The position numbers were made by a program, and so were the translations under genes. Source: HGM12587 sp045128635 (GTDB lineage Bacteria; Bacillota; Clostridia; Lachnospirales; Lachnospiraceae). From it: a stretch of 64,000 nt of DNA. Where the stretch lies: assembly GCA_045128635.1 (NCBI GenBank), contig JBGVRS010000170.1:4646-68645 (forward strand). Reading direction: 5' to 3'. This document shows positions 35,588 to 44,550 of this stretch, piece by piece. The notes beneath the pieces are model-generated. The model had not been told where the DNA came from. It worked only from the letters and a program-made list of their open reading frames with translations, and did no database searches. Position 1 is the first letter of the stretch, and every line of letters starts with the position of its first letter.

Positions 35588-36349
35588 ATGAGTATTCAGC
35601 TGTTAGATAAAACGAGAAAACTGAACAGACTTTTAAAGAATGCAGAAAGTTCTGAAATCAGTTTCAGTGAAATCAGTAAAGTATTAAAAGAAATGCTTCG
35701 TTCCAATGTACTGGTGCTTAGCAAAAAAGGAAAGATTTTAGGCATCAGCCACGAAAAATCTTTAAATAGAATTGAAGAACTATTGGGAGAATGCAGAGGA
35801 GAACGTATCGATGCAAGCTTAAATGAACGTCTTCTGGCAGTTCTTTCTACAAGAGAAAATGTATACTTACAGACTCTTGGATTTTCCAATGATACAAAAG
35901 ATTATCATGGAATGATTGTACCGATTGACATTGCGGGAGAGCGTTTGGGAACACTCTTTATGTACCGTGCAGATGGTATCTATGATATCGAAGATATTAT
36001 TCTGTGTGAATATGGTGCAACAGTGATCGGTATGGAAATGATGCGTGCGGAAAATGATGAGTCAGCAGAAGAAAGCCGCAAACAGCATGTGGTGCATTCT
36101 GCCCTCAGCACATTGTCTGGCTCAGAATTAAAGGCAATGCGTCAGGTATTCAAAGAATTACAGGGAAATGATGGAATACTTGTAGCAAGTAAGATTGCAG
36201 AACAGGCTGGTATTACCCGTTCCATAATTGTAACGGGGTTGAAAAAACTGGAAAGTGCCGGAGTTATCGAATCTAAGAGTGCCGGTATGAAAGGAACCAA
36301 GGTTCGTATTTGTAACGAGATGTTAATTGAAGAACTGGAAAATATGTAA
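35588..36349 (+). CDS. codY: GTP- and BCAA-sensing pleiotropic repressor CodY
   Basis: The 253-residue product has an N-terminal GAF domain (about 1-155) that binds isoleucine and valine and GTP in relatives, and a C-terminal winged helix with AEQAGITRSIIVTGLKKLESAGVIE. It starts two bases after topA. CodY represses nutrient-limitation genes and often sporulation and competence genes; CodY boxes were not searched base by base here. Confidence 0.93.
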   Translation: MSIQLLDKTRKLNRLLKNAESSEISFSEISKVLKEMLRSNVLVLSKKGKILGISHEKSLNRIEELLGECRGERIDASLNERLLAVLSTRENVYLQTLGFSNDTKDYHGMIVPIDIAGERLGTLFMYRADGIYDIEDIILCEYGATVIGMEMMRAENDESAEESRKQHVVHSALSTLSGSELKAMRQVFKELQGNDGILVASKIAEQAGITRSIIVTGLKKLESAGVIESKSAGMKGTKVRICNEMLIEELENM

Positions 36350-36382
36350 ATCTTAAAAAAATGTAAAAACATTTTTCAGGCA

Positions 36383-36411
36383 TTGACATTCTATTGCAAA
36401 AAGATTAATAT
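36383..36411 (+). promoter_or_regulatory. Sigma-A promoter of groESL
   Basis: Perfect TTGACA (36383-36388), 17 bases, TAATAT (36406-36411). Confidence 0.85.
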
Positions 36412-36422
36412 AGGTTTAGTGT

Positions 36423-36449
36423 TTAGCACTCGAAAAGATTGAGTGCTAA
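36423..36449. promoter_or_regulatory. CIRCE operator (HrcA site)
   Basis: TTAGCACTC, nine bases, GAGTGCTAA: an exact CIRCE element just after the promoter. It implies heat-shock control by an HrcA repressor encoded elsewhere. Confidence 0.97.
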
Positions 36450-36495
36450 CAAGACGAGGGAAAAACTTAGAATTTTAGATTAAGGAGGCATCATC

Positions 36496-36786
36496 ATGAA
36501 ATTAATCCCATTAGGTGACAAAGTTGTAATGAAACAGGTGGAAGCTGAAGAAACTACAGCATCCGGTATTATTTTACAGGCAAAAACACAGGAAAAACCT
36601 CTCGAAGGTATCGTTGTAGCAGTTGGTCCTGGCGGAATCGTAGATGGTAAAGAAGTTACTATGCAGGTAAAAGAAGGCGATAAAGTCGTTTACCAGAAAT
36701 ATTCTACAACAGAAGTCAAAATCGGCGGCGAAGAATATTTAATGATCAAACAGAATGATATTCTTGCAATCATCGTAGAAGACTAA
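36496..36786 (+). CDS. groES: Co-chaperonin GroES
   Basis: The 96-residue lid of the GroEL chamber; MKLIPLGDKVVMKQVEAEE, the mobile loop ETTASGIILQ, and KVVYQKYSTTEVKIGGEEYL. Good AAGGAGG before the ATG. It is cotranscribed with groEL under the CIRCE site. Confidence 0.97.
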   Translation: MKLIPLGDKVVMKQVEAEETTASGIILQAKTQEKPLEGIVVAVGPGGIVDGKEVTMQVKEGDKVVYQKYSTTEVKIGGEEYLMIKQNDILAIIVED

Positions 36787-36815
36787 GCGAAAGGAATCTT
36801 GGAGGTAATATAGTC

Positions 36816-38441
36816 ATGGCAAAGGAAATTAAATATGGTGAAGACGCCAGAAAAGCTCTCGAAGCCGGCGTTAATAAATTAGCAAACACAGTTCGTGTAA
36901 CAATCGGACCAAAAGGTAGAAACGTAGTACTTGACAAACAGTTCGGTGCTCCACTCATCACAAATGATGGTGTAACAATCGCAAAAGAAATCGAACTTGA
37001 AGATGCATTTGAAAATATGGGTGCACAGCTTGTTAGAGAAGTTGCTACAAAGACAAACGATGTTGCTGGTGATGGTACAACAACAGCAACTGTTCTTGCA
37101 CAGGCAATGATCAACGAAGGTATGAAAAACCTTGCAGCAGGTGCAAACCCAATCATCTTAAGAAAAGGTATGAAAAAAGCAACAGATACAGCAGTAGCAG
37201 CAATCGCTTCTATGAGCAGCAAAGTATCCAGCAAAAACCATATCGCAAGAGTAGCAGCAATTTCTGCAGGTGATGATGAAGTTGGTAACATGGTAGCAGA
37301 TGCTATGGAAAAAGTTTCCAATGATGGTGTTATCACAATCGAAGAATCTAAAACAATGCTCACAGAACTTGACCTTGTAGAAGGTATGCAGTTCGACAGA
37401 GGATATATCTCAGCTTACATGGCAACAGATATGGAAAAAATGGAAGCTGTTTTAGAAGAACCGGTAATCTTAATTACAGATAAGAAGATTACAAATATTC
37501 AGGATTTACTCCCAATTCTTGAACAGATCGTTCAGGCAGGAAGAAGACTCCTTATCATCGCTGAAGATATCGAAGGTGAAGCTTTAACTACATTAGTATT
37601 AAACAAACTTCGTGGTACATTCTCTGTAGTTGCTGTTAAAGCACCAGGTTATGGTGAAAGAAGAAAAGCAATGCTTCAGGATATCGCGATCCTTACAGGC
37701 GGTCAGGTAATCTCTGATGAAGTTGGTATCGACATCAAAGAAGTTACATTAGATATGCTTGGACGTGCAAAATCCGTAAAAGTGAAAAAAGAATCTACAG
37801 TTATCGTAGAAGGTTACGGTGACAAAGCTGCCATCGATACAAGAGTTGGCATGATCAAAAAAGAAATTTCTGAAACAAAATCAGAATTTGATAAAGAAAA
37901 ACTTCAGGAAAGACTTGCAAAACTTGCAGGTGGTGTTGCTGTTATCCGCGTAGGTGCTGCAACGGAAACTGAAATGAAAGAAGCAAAACTTCGTATGGAA
38001 GATGCTTTAAATGCTACAAGAGCAGCTGTTGAAGAAGGTATCGTATGTGGTGGTGGTTCTGCTTACATCCATGCTTCTAAAGAAGTTGCGAAGTTAGTAG
38101 ACAGCTTAGATGGAGATGAAAGAACAGGTGCAAAAGTTGTTCTCAAAGCTCTTGAAGCTCCATTATTCCATATTGCAGCAAACGCAGGTCTTGAAGGTGC
38201 TGTTATTATCAACAAAGTACGTGAATCTGAAGTTGGAGTAGGTTTCGATGCTTACAATGAAGAATACGTAAACATGGTTGAAGCAGGTATCCTTGACCCA
38301 GCCAAAGTTACAAGAAGTGCATTACAGAATGCTACAAGTGTTGCATCTACATTCCTTACAACAGAGTCTTGTGTTGCACACATTAAAGAAGACGCTCCGG
38401 CAATGCCAGCAGGCGGCGCAGGAATGGGCGGAATGATGTAA
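36816..38441 (+). CDS. groEL: Chaperonin GroEL
   Basis: The 541-residue ATPase forming the folding chamber. TVRVTIGPKGRNVVLD, the nucleotide site VAGDGTTTATVLAQAM, APGYGERRKAML, and the typical C-terminal GGAGMGGMM tail. Complete and ordinary. It starts 29 bases after groES. Confidence 0.98.
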   Translation: MAKEIKYGEDARKALEAGVNKLANTVRVTIGPKGRNVVLDKQFGAPLITNDGVTIAKEIELEDAFENMGAQLVREVATKTNDVAGDGTTTATVLAQAMINEGMKNLAAGANPIILRKGMKKATDTAVAAIASMSSKVSSKNHIARVAAISAGDDEVGNMVADAMEKVSNDGVITIEESKTMLTELDLVEGMQFDRGYISAYMATDMEKMEAVLEEPVILITDKKITNIQDLLPILEQIVQAGRRLLIIAEDIEGEALTTLVLNKLRGTFSVVAVKAPGYGERRKAMLQDIAILTGGQVISDEVGIDIKEVTLDMLGRAKSVKVKKESTVIVEGYGDKAAIDTRVGMIKKEISETKSEFDKEKLQERLAKLAGGVAVIRVGAATETEMKEAKLRMEDALNATRAAVEEGIVCGGGSAYIHASKEVAKLVDSLDGDERTGAKVVLKALEAPLFHIAANAGLEGAVIINKVRESEVGVGFDAYNEEYVNMVEAGILDPAKVTRSALQNATSVASTFLTTESCVAHIKEDAPAMPAGGAGMGGMM

Positions 38442-38465
38442 TTCATTCAAAACTAATAAAACTTA

Positions 38466-38500
38466 CGGGGAAGGAAGTTCTCATCCTTCCCCGATTAATT
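38466..38500 (+). terminator. Terminator after groEL
   Basis: Arms CGGGGAAGGA and TCCTTCCCCG with an 8-base loop. The following tract is ATTAATT, so it is a weak T run. Confidence 0.75.
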
Positions 38501-38546
38501 CAAAAATTCAAACTAAAATCCCAAAAAGAAAACAGGAAAATAAAAT

Positions 38547-38981
38547 ATGGAATATCAGATATTTATAGTGGGGCTTTGTGTCATTGCGTGGAAAGATATC
38601 ATGCAAAATAAAGTGCCTAATTCGATACTGCTGATATTATTGTTGTTAAAAATCGTTTTTTTCACAAGTGACAGAACAAGGACAATGCTCTCTTTAGAAG
38701 GTTTTTTACTTGGAGGCGGATTTATGCTTGCGGGTTATCTGCTATCGAAAGGAACCATGGGGGCAGGAGATGTGAAACTGCTGGCTGTGGTGGGCAGTTA
38801 TGTTGGAGGTGATAGGATTCTCTACGTAATTTTATGGAGTTTACTGGCTGCGGCAGGCTATAGCCTTAGTTTGTGGTTAAAAAATAAGACGGAAATTCGT
38901 AATGAGCTTCCCTTGGCGCCATTTGTGTTAATTGGAACGATTCTTAACTTTCTATTAGAAAACAGAGGTGTTTTATGTTAG
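38547..38981 (+). CDS. Short prepilin peptidase (A24 family, TadV/CpaA-like)
   Basis: A 144-residue membrane protein with several helices. The two catalytic aspartates of the A24 family are visible: AWKDIMQNKVPN near residue 16 and GAGDVKLLAVVG near 73. It lacks the N-terminal methyltransferase-like domain of PilD, as in TadV. No Flp pilin or tad assembly gene is in the window, so its substrate is unknown. It overlaps the kinase gene by 7 bases, so the two are linked in expression. Confidence 0.85.
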   Translation: MEYQIFIVGLCVIAWKDIMQNKVPNSILLILLLLKIVFFTSDRTRTMLSLEGFLLGGGFMLAGYLLSKGTMGAGDVKLLAVVGSYVGGDRILYVILWSLLAAAGYSLSLWLKNKTEIRNELPLAPFVLIGTILNFLLENRGVLC

Positions 38982-40654
38982 AAAATGGAACAATTTTAGA
39001 CGGGAAATATGAAATATTAAAATTAATTGATAGGGGTGGAACCTCGTCGGTTTATTTGGCGATGAACCCAAAACTGAATCAGCAGTGGGTCATCAAGGAA
39101 ATCGATAACCGGTTTGATACAGAAAGGGTCTTAAAAGAAGCCCGAATGATGATGAAGTTTGATCATCCGGCAATCCCCCGTATTGTTGATATTATGGAAA
39201 AACCGGAATTTACCTATATTATCATGGATTATGTTTCCGGACAGTCATTGGCTTATGAGCTAAAAGAAAAGGGTCCCCAGCCACAGGAAGTGGTCATTGG
39301 CTGGGCAAAACAGATTTGTGATGTGCTGGTGTATTTGCATTCCTTAAACCCGCCAATTATTTATCATGATTTAAAGCCGGGAAACATTGTTTTAAAAGAG
39401 CCGGAAAAGAACCTGAAATTAATAGATTTCGGAGAGGCACGAGCCTGTATCAATGGAAATGCTCCGGGAGGTGGAAAAACAAAAGAATATGCAGCGCCGG
39501 AGCAGCAGGAAGGAACGCGAGGAAAGACGGATGAACGAACAGATATTTATTGTTTTGGCACAACACTGTATCGACTCTTAACAGGAAAGTTTGCTCCGAT
39601 TTCGCCGGAACCGGTAGGTTCTCTTAGGGAAGCCTATCCGGAATTCAATATTTCTAAAGGAATGGACAATATTATCAGAAAATGTACGCAGATTGATCCG
39701 GATAAAAGATTTCAGAGTGCTGCGGAACTAAGGAACGCATTGGATAACATCCGATTATGGGATGAGGATTACTTAAAACAATTAAAAAGACGGGTTTACA
39801 GTGTAACAGTAGCGGCAGGAATCGGAATTGGATTATTCATGACCGGATTCGGCTTTCACAGGGCGGTAGCCTTTGTGAATACAAAAGATTATAATCATCT
39901 GGTAGCGACTGCCCAGTCCGTAGAGCATGAAACAAGGACTGCAAATTATGAAGAAGCAATTCATATCGATGGTGAAAACCCGGAAGCATATATCAAATTG
40001 CTGGAAGCGTATGAAAATAACGGTTTTTTTGGAACGCAGGAAAGTCAGAGATTCAGTACCTTGTACAACCGAAACAAGAGTGCGTTTGATGCAGAGAAAG
40101 ATGACGTTATAGAAATGCATTATCGGATAGGAAGAATTTATTTCAATTTGTATTCAGATGACAGTACAACAGTCCGTTCCCGCATACAAAAAGCTCATGA
40201 ATATTTTCAGTTTGTCAAAGTCCACAGTTCACCTGACTATGCAAATTATCACATAGCATCCGGTTATGAAACATTATGCGATTTTTTTAAAACATATGTG
40301 TTAAATGACAGCAGTATTCAGGAACCAACAGCAGAAGATTATCTTGCAATGCTGGATGCCTTAAAAGAATGTCTGACAGACATGCAAAACTACACTGCCG
40401 GGGATGCGGCTTATACAAGGCTGACACTTTATGGATACATTGTGGATATGTTAAATGTAAATATCAGAGGTTTGGCTGTCACAGGAATTGAAAAGGAGAA
40501 AATTCAAGAGATTCTGACGCAGATTTCCGTATCAACAAAAAACGAGAGTATTACACAGCAGATGTCAATCAAAAAACAGGAGGAAATTTTGCTGTCAGTA
40601 AAAAATGTTTTAGATAACATCAGACGAGAGTATGGAAGTTTAGAAAGAGGGTAA
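38975..40654 (+). CDS. Membrane Ser/Thr protein kinase
   Basis: Residues about 1-265 form a Hanks-type kinase: glycine-rich IDRGGTSSVYLA, ATP lysine in QQWVIKEID, catalytic loop YHDLKPGN (His-Arg-Asp changed to Tyr-His-Asp; catalytic Asp kept), and DFGEA. A membrane helix lies at about 275-295, and the 560-residue protein ends in about 260 residues outside that look helical (TPR-like pattern with NYEEAIHIDGENPEAY). No PASTA repeats are present. The outer domain may sense surface assembly. Neighbours are a prepilin peptidase and a giant surface protein. Confidence 0.88.
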   Translation: MLENGTILDGKYEILKLIDRGGTSSVYLAMNPKLNQQWVIKEIDNRFDTERVLKEARMMMKFDHPAIPRIVDIMEKPEFTYIIMDYVSGQSLAYELKEKGPQPQEVVIGWAKQICDVLVYLHSLNPPIIYHDLKPGNIVLKEPEKNLKLIDFGEARACINGNAPGGGKTKEYAAPEQQEGTRGKTDERTDIYCFGTTLYRLLTGKFAPISPEPVGSLREAYPEFNISKGMDNIIRKCTQIDPDKRFQSAAELRNALDNIRLWDEDYLKQLKRRVYSVTVAAGIGIGLFMTGFGFHRAVAFVNTKDYNHLVATAQSVEHETRTANYEEAIHIDGENPEAYIKLLEAYENNGFFGTQESQRFSTLYNRNKSAFDAEKDDVIEMHYRIGRIYFNLYSDDSTTVRSRIQKAHEYFQFVKVHSSPDYANYHIASGYETLCDFFKTYVLNDSSIQEPTAEDYLAMLDALKECLTDMQNYTAGDAAYTRLTLYGYIVDMLNVNIRGLAVTGIEKEKIQEILTQISVSTKNESITQQMSIKKQEEILLSVKNVLDNIRREYGSLERG

Positions 40655-40659
40655 AGCGT

Positions 40660-40920
40660 ATGGCAAATATATTTTCAACGATTTCAATGGTATGTTTCGT
40701 ACTTTCCGGTATGAGTTTTGTGGGCGCAATCATTTTATTTTATGTAATGAATACAAAAGCAGCATATCTGGAATTAAAAGGAAAGCCGCAGAGTTATGTG
40801 GTTGTCCAAAGCAGAGGCGAGGCAGCTGCGGAGACACCGACCCGTAAAATAAATGTGGAGGATGATGCAGTAACGACGATTTTGCATCCAAAGCTTGAAA
40901 GGAGCAAAAGAAATGTATAA
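40660..40920 (+). CDS. Small single-pass membrane protein
   Basis: The 86-residue product has one hydrophobic N-terminal helix (about 8-30) and a cytoplasmic or outer tail rich in Thr, Glu and basic residues (ETPTRKINVEDDAVTTILHP). Five bases separate it from the kinase gene. Family not recognised. The threonines next to acidic residues make it a possible kinase target, which is only inference. It overlaps the next gene by 8 bases. Confidence 0.7.
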   Translation: MANIFSTISMVCFVLSGMSFVGAIILFYVMNTKAAYLELKGKPQSYVVVQSRGEAAAETPTRKINVEDDAVTTILHPKLERSKRNV

Positions 40921-43900
40921 GAAAGTTCTGGTGATACTGGTAATTGTACTGACAATGGGAATCTTTTGTGGAACAAATGTACAAGCGACAACAGCTGAGA
41001 TTACTTTAGAAACAGAAGATAATCAGAAAGTGTATGATGGGAGAGCCGTGTTCAATGACAAAGTAAGATTCCAGGTTGCATTAAAAGAAACTGAAACGCT
41101 CCTTTCTGATGTAGAACTGGAAGTGATTTTAAAGAATCATCAGGGAACGATTGAAAATACCTATACAGCGGACTCTGATATCTGGATTTCTAAAGAAGAG
41201 AATAGCATGATTGGAGAATTAAAAGAACTTGAGGATGGTTATTACACATTAGAGGTAAATATCACAGATGAAGAGGGAAAGTCCGCAACACAATCCACGG
41301 TCAGCTTTATCAAAGACAGTACAAAACCAAAGGTGAGCGTCAAAAATAATCTGACATATCACGAAGAACGCATGGAAGAAAATTGCTATACGGGCGGTTT
41401 CCTGACCGTTACTATTGAGGAAATGACTTTCACAACTGAAGAAGAGGCAATCATTAAAGGAATTGAAACAAAGGCAGAAGACTGGAACACTATAATAGAT
41501 GAAGAAACAGGCCAGGCTACAAAGACCATCACATTAAGGTTTGGGGACGAAGAAAATTATCAAGAAGGAGATTATAAATTCAATGTAACAGTAAAGGATG
41601 TGTTTGAGAGAGAAAGCACCTATATAATAGAAGATTTTGTTATTGACTACACATCTCCGGTACTGCAGAGCATTTCCTATGATACGGAATCTGCATTTCA
41701 TACAGTAGGTACAAAAGACTATGTCAATGCCCCCACCAAAATAACATTTACCATCAAAGAGCGTAATCCGGCAGCAAATCATTCTTTTATCGCCAATGAT
41801 AAGGAGAAACGAGAACATAAGTGGACTGAAATTGCAGAGGATTTATATACCACAGAAGTGAATGTTCCTATGTTTGGCGAAAAAGGCGATGAACAGACGA
41901 TTATGATGAAAATCGTAGATAAGTCCGGGAATAAGGCTGTCCTTGGAAAAGAAACGATACTTCGAAGTGCAAATAATACGACATTTGAAGCGGGAGTATT
42001 TACGGATAAGTTTACCGTGGATACCGTGGCGCCGGTAATCAGACTGGAATATGAAAAGCTTGAGCCAAATCGTTTTAATATAGAAGGAATTGATTATTTC
42101 AATCAGCCGGTGACTGTCAAGGTGACGATTGATGAGCATAATGTAGAGGAAAGCTTTTTTGAATTATCCATAAAAACAACAGATGAAGATATAATTTATG
42201 AGGAATCAGAGTGGACAGGAACCGGTGATATCTATGTAAAAACATTTACATTTCGTAAAGATAATCGGTATGATTTATCTGTTTGCGGTACAGATATTGC
42301 GAAAAACCCGCTGAAAATACAGACAGTAGATAAGGTGACCGCTATCAATGAAGAGGATGGCACGGTGATATTAAAAACGGCTGTGGATCAGACTCTTCCA
42401 TGGATAGAACTTGCTGCAAAAACTACAGCAGTGAATACGACAATTGATGGACAGCCTTTGTACAACAAAGATGTAATTTATGAAGCAACGGTCGGTGATC
42501 CACTGTTAAATAATTACGCATCAGGCATTCATAATATCCGATTCGCTCTAAAAGGTGAGGATGGGACATCCCTTGAATATGACGCAGGCAGTCAGTTGAT
42601 ATCAGATGTAAAAATTGCGAGTGAATCATTCAATACAAACGGAATCATTCTTTCTGTGAATGCAGAAGATGTTTCTACAAATAAGAAAGCGATATCCACA
42701 AAAGCAATTGCCATTGATACAACTGCGCCTATGGCAGAAGTTTCTTATGATAATAATGAGGTAAGTAATGAAAAGTATTTCCACGCGGAACGGACTGCGA
42801 CAATTACAGTGACAGAACGTAACTTTAGTGATGACTGCTTTCAGTTCCTGGTAAATGGTGAGGATCAAAAGCTTGAATTTAAGCTTGCAAACACCGGAAG
42901 TGGAAATAGAGATGATGCAGTATGGACAGCTTCGTATACATTTGCCTCAGATGGAGATTATCAGGTGGATTGCATTTTGAAGGATCGAGCCGAGAATCCG
43001 GGTACGGTATCCTATCGTGGTATGGCGGCACAGGATTTTACAGTTGATAGGACTAGTCCGGTTGTTAAGATTGAATTTGATAATCATAATGTATTTCATG
43101 AAAACTACTATAATGCACAGCGCATTGCAACAATTATTGTTACAGAGCATAATTTTGATAGCGGTGATGTGGTAATTGTGGGAACATCAACAGATGCAGG
43201 TGTAGAAATTACATACCCTGTCTTAAGTGACTGGTCATCTAATGGAGATGAGCATCGTGCAACGCTAACATTTGCGAAAGATGCGCTCTATACATTGGAT
43301 GTGGAATATAAAGACCTTGCAGAAAATGCAGCAAATGATGTTCTGGAAGAGCGATTTGCTGTGGATACTACAGATCCGGAGTTGACAATTACAGGTGTTG
43401 AAAACGAAACACCTTATCCGGATGAGGTCCGCCCGAAAATTCATTTCTCAGATAATAATTATGACAGATATGAAGCAAAGCTGATACGCGTTGAGCGTGA
43501 AAAAAGTGATGTCAATGTAACAGAGGACATGATTGGCAGAATCGGTGTTGCGATTGATGCGACAGGGAGAGGAATGGGTGGAAAAATTATTGAAAATGTG
43601 CCACACCTGAAAGAAAATGATGGTATTTATACATTATCGGTGACGGTATATGACAAAGCCGGGCGCCAAACAGAAAAGTCAGTGACTTATTCTGTAAATC
43701 GTTTTGGTTCTGTTTATGTATATAGTGATGATCTGACAGCGTTATTAAAAGGATATCATAGAGCAGCGACCGGCGACCTTTTTATCGAGGTCTATAATGC
43801 AGACCGGTTATTGGAAGCATCGACAAAGCTTGAAATTACCTGTGATGGAGCAAAACTCGCAAATCAGAAGAGTCAGGCGGATGTAAAAGAAGCACTTCGG

Positions 43901-44488
43901 CAAAATACCGGAGGCTGGTTCTACTATAAATTTAGACTAGATTCTGCGGATTTTATCAATGACGGACGTTATACGATAACTCTTTCTGACAAAGACGAAG
44001 CGGGAAATATAAGAACAAATGGTGATGCGCCAATCGAATTCTATATTGATAAGAGTACACCGGTGATTGAGAGTGTAATTGGTCTGGAAGAAGCAATCGT
44101 TAACACAGATAAACAAACAGTACAGTATGTGATTAGGGACGCAATTGCTCTGAAAAGTGTGAAAATTTATGTAAATGGAAAGATAATTTCTGACATCAAA
44201 GAATTTGATGATTTAACTATATATAATGGTGAATTTACCATCCATACCGGTATGAAACAGAAAATACGTATTATAATAGAAGATAAAGCCGGGAATGTAC
44301 TGGATACATCAGAAGTATCCTTTGAACCTGCGTATCCATTTAACGATGAAATAACAGTATCTACGAATTTCTGGATTCGGTGGTACGCGAATGAACCACT
44401 TTTCTGGAGTTTTGTAGCAGGGCTGGCGGCAGTGATTGTGGGAGGTAGTGTTTGGTTTCTATTAAAAAAGAAGTATAATAAAGAATAA
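40913..44488 (+). CDS. Very large Ig-repeat surface protein with C-terminal anchor
   Basis: A 1191-residue protein: signal peptide (MYKKVLVILVIVLTMGIF with cleavage near VQA), then at least seven repeats opening with a D-x-(T/S)-x-P motif (for example DTTAPMAEVSYDNN, DRTSPVVKIEFDN, DTTDPELTITG, at about residues 133, 244, 370, 601, 710, 817 and 1045), which look like bacterial Ig-like units, and a C-terminal helix WSFVAGLAAVIVGGSVWFLL followed by KKKYNKE. No LPXTG. ATG 40913 is chosen for its AAAGGAG; an upstream TTG is unlikely. It is exported and anchored to the membrane; repeats suggest a stalk or adhesin. Confidence 0.82.
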   Translation: MYKKVLVILVIVLTMGIFCGTNVQATTAEITLETEDNQKVYDGRAVFNDKVRFQVALKETETLLSDVELEVILKNHQGTIENTYTADSDIWISKEENSMIGELKELEDGYYTLEVNITDEEGKSATQSTVSFIKDSTKPKVSVKNNLTYHEERMEENCYTGGFLTVTIEEMTFTTEEEAIIKGIETKAEDWNTIIDEETGQATKTITLRFGDEENYQEGDYKFNVTVKDVFERESTYIIEDFVIDYTSPVLQSISYDTESAFHTVGTKDYVNAPTKITFTIKERNPAANHSFIANDKEKREHKWTEIAEDLYTTEVNVPMFGEKGDEQTIMMKIVDKSGNKAVLGKETILRSANNTTFEAGVFTDKFTVDTVAPVIRLEYEKLEPNRFNIEGIDYFNQPVTVKVTIDEHNVEESFFELSIKTTDEDIIYEESEWTGTGDIYVKTFTFRKDNRYDLSVCGTDIAKNPLKIQTVDKVTAINEEDGTVILKTAVDQTLPWIELAAKTTAVNTTIDGQPLYNKDVIYEATVGDPLLNNYASGIHNIRFALKGEDGTSLEYDAGSQLISDVKIASESFNTNGIILSVNAEDVSTNKKAISTKAIAIDTTAPMAEVSYDNNEVSNEKYFHAERTATITVTERNFSDDCFQFLVNGEDQKLEFKLANTGSGNRDDAVWTASYTFASDGDYQVDCILKDRAENPGTVSYRGMAAQDFTVDRTSPVVKIEFDNHNVFHENYYNAQRIATIIVTEHNFDSGDVVIVGTSTDAGVEITYPVLSDWSSNGDEHRATLTFAKDALYTLDVEYKDLAENAANDVLEERFAVDTTDPELTITGVENETPYPDEVRPKIHFSDNNYDRYEAKLIRVEREKSDVNVTEDMIGRIGVAIDATGRGMGGKIIENVPHLKENDGIYTLSVTVYDKAGRQTEKSVTYSVNRFGSVYVYSDDLTALLKGYHRAATGDLFIEVYNADRLLEASTKLEITCDGAKLANQKSQADVKEALRQNTGGWFYYKFRLDSADFINDGRYTITLSDKDEAGNIRTNGDAPIEFYIDKSTPVIESVIGLEEAIVNTDKQTVQYVIRDAIALKSVKIYVNGKIISDIKEFDDLTIYNGEFTIHTGMKQKIRIIIEDKAGNVLDTSEVSFEPAYPFNDEITVSTNFWIRWYANEPLFWSFVAGLAAVIVGGSVWFLLKKKYNKE

Positions 44489-44510
44489 GAGAATATGCAT
44501 AGGTAGAAAG

Positions 44511-44545
44511 AAACACCCCGGAAATTTGATTTCCGGGGTGTTTTA
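44511..44545. terminator. Bidirectional terminator
   Basis: Perfect 15-base stem AAACACCCCGGAAAT with its complement around TTG, then T-rich. Placed between convergent genes. Confidence 0.92.
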
Positions 44546-44550
44546 CAGTC

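Noticed and set aside
36770..37363. Open frame of 197 codons on the - strand in groEL
   Set aside because: It is a shadow of groEL: no ribosome site, low-complexity Ala/Ser/Thr composition, entirely within a strongly conserved gene.
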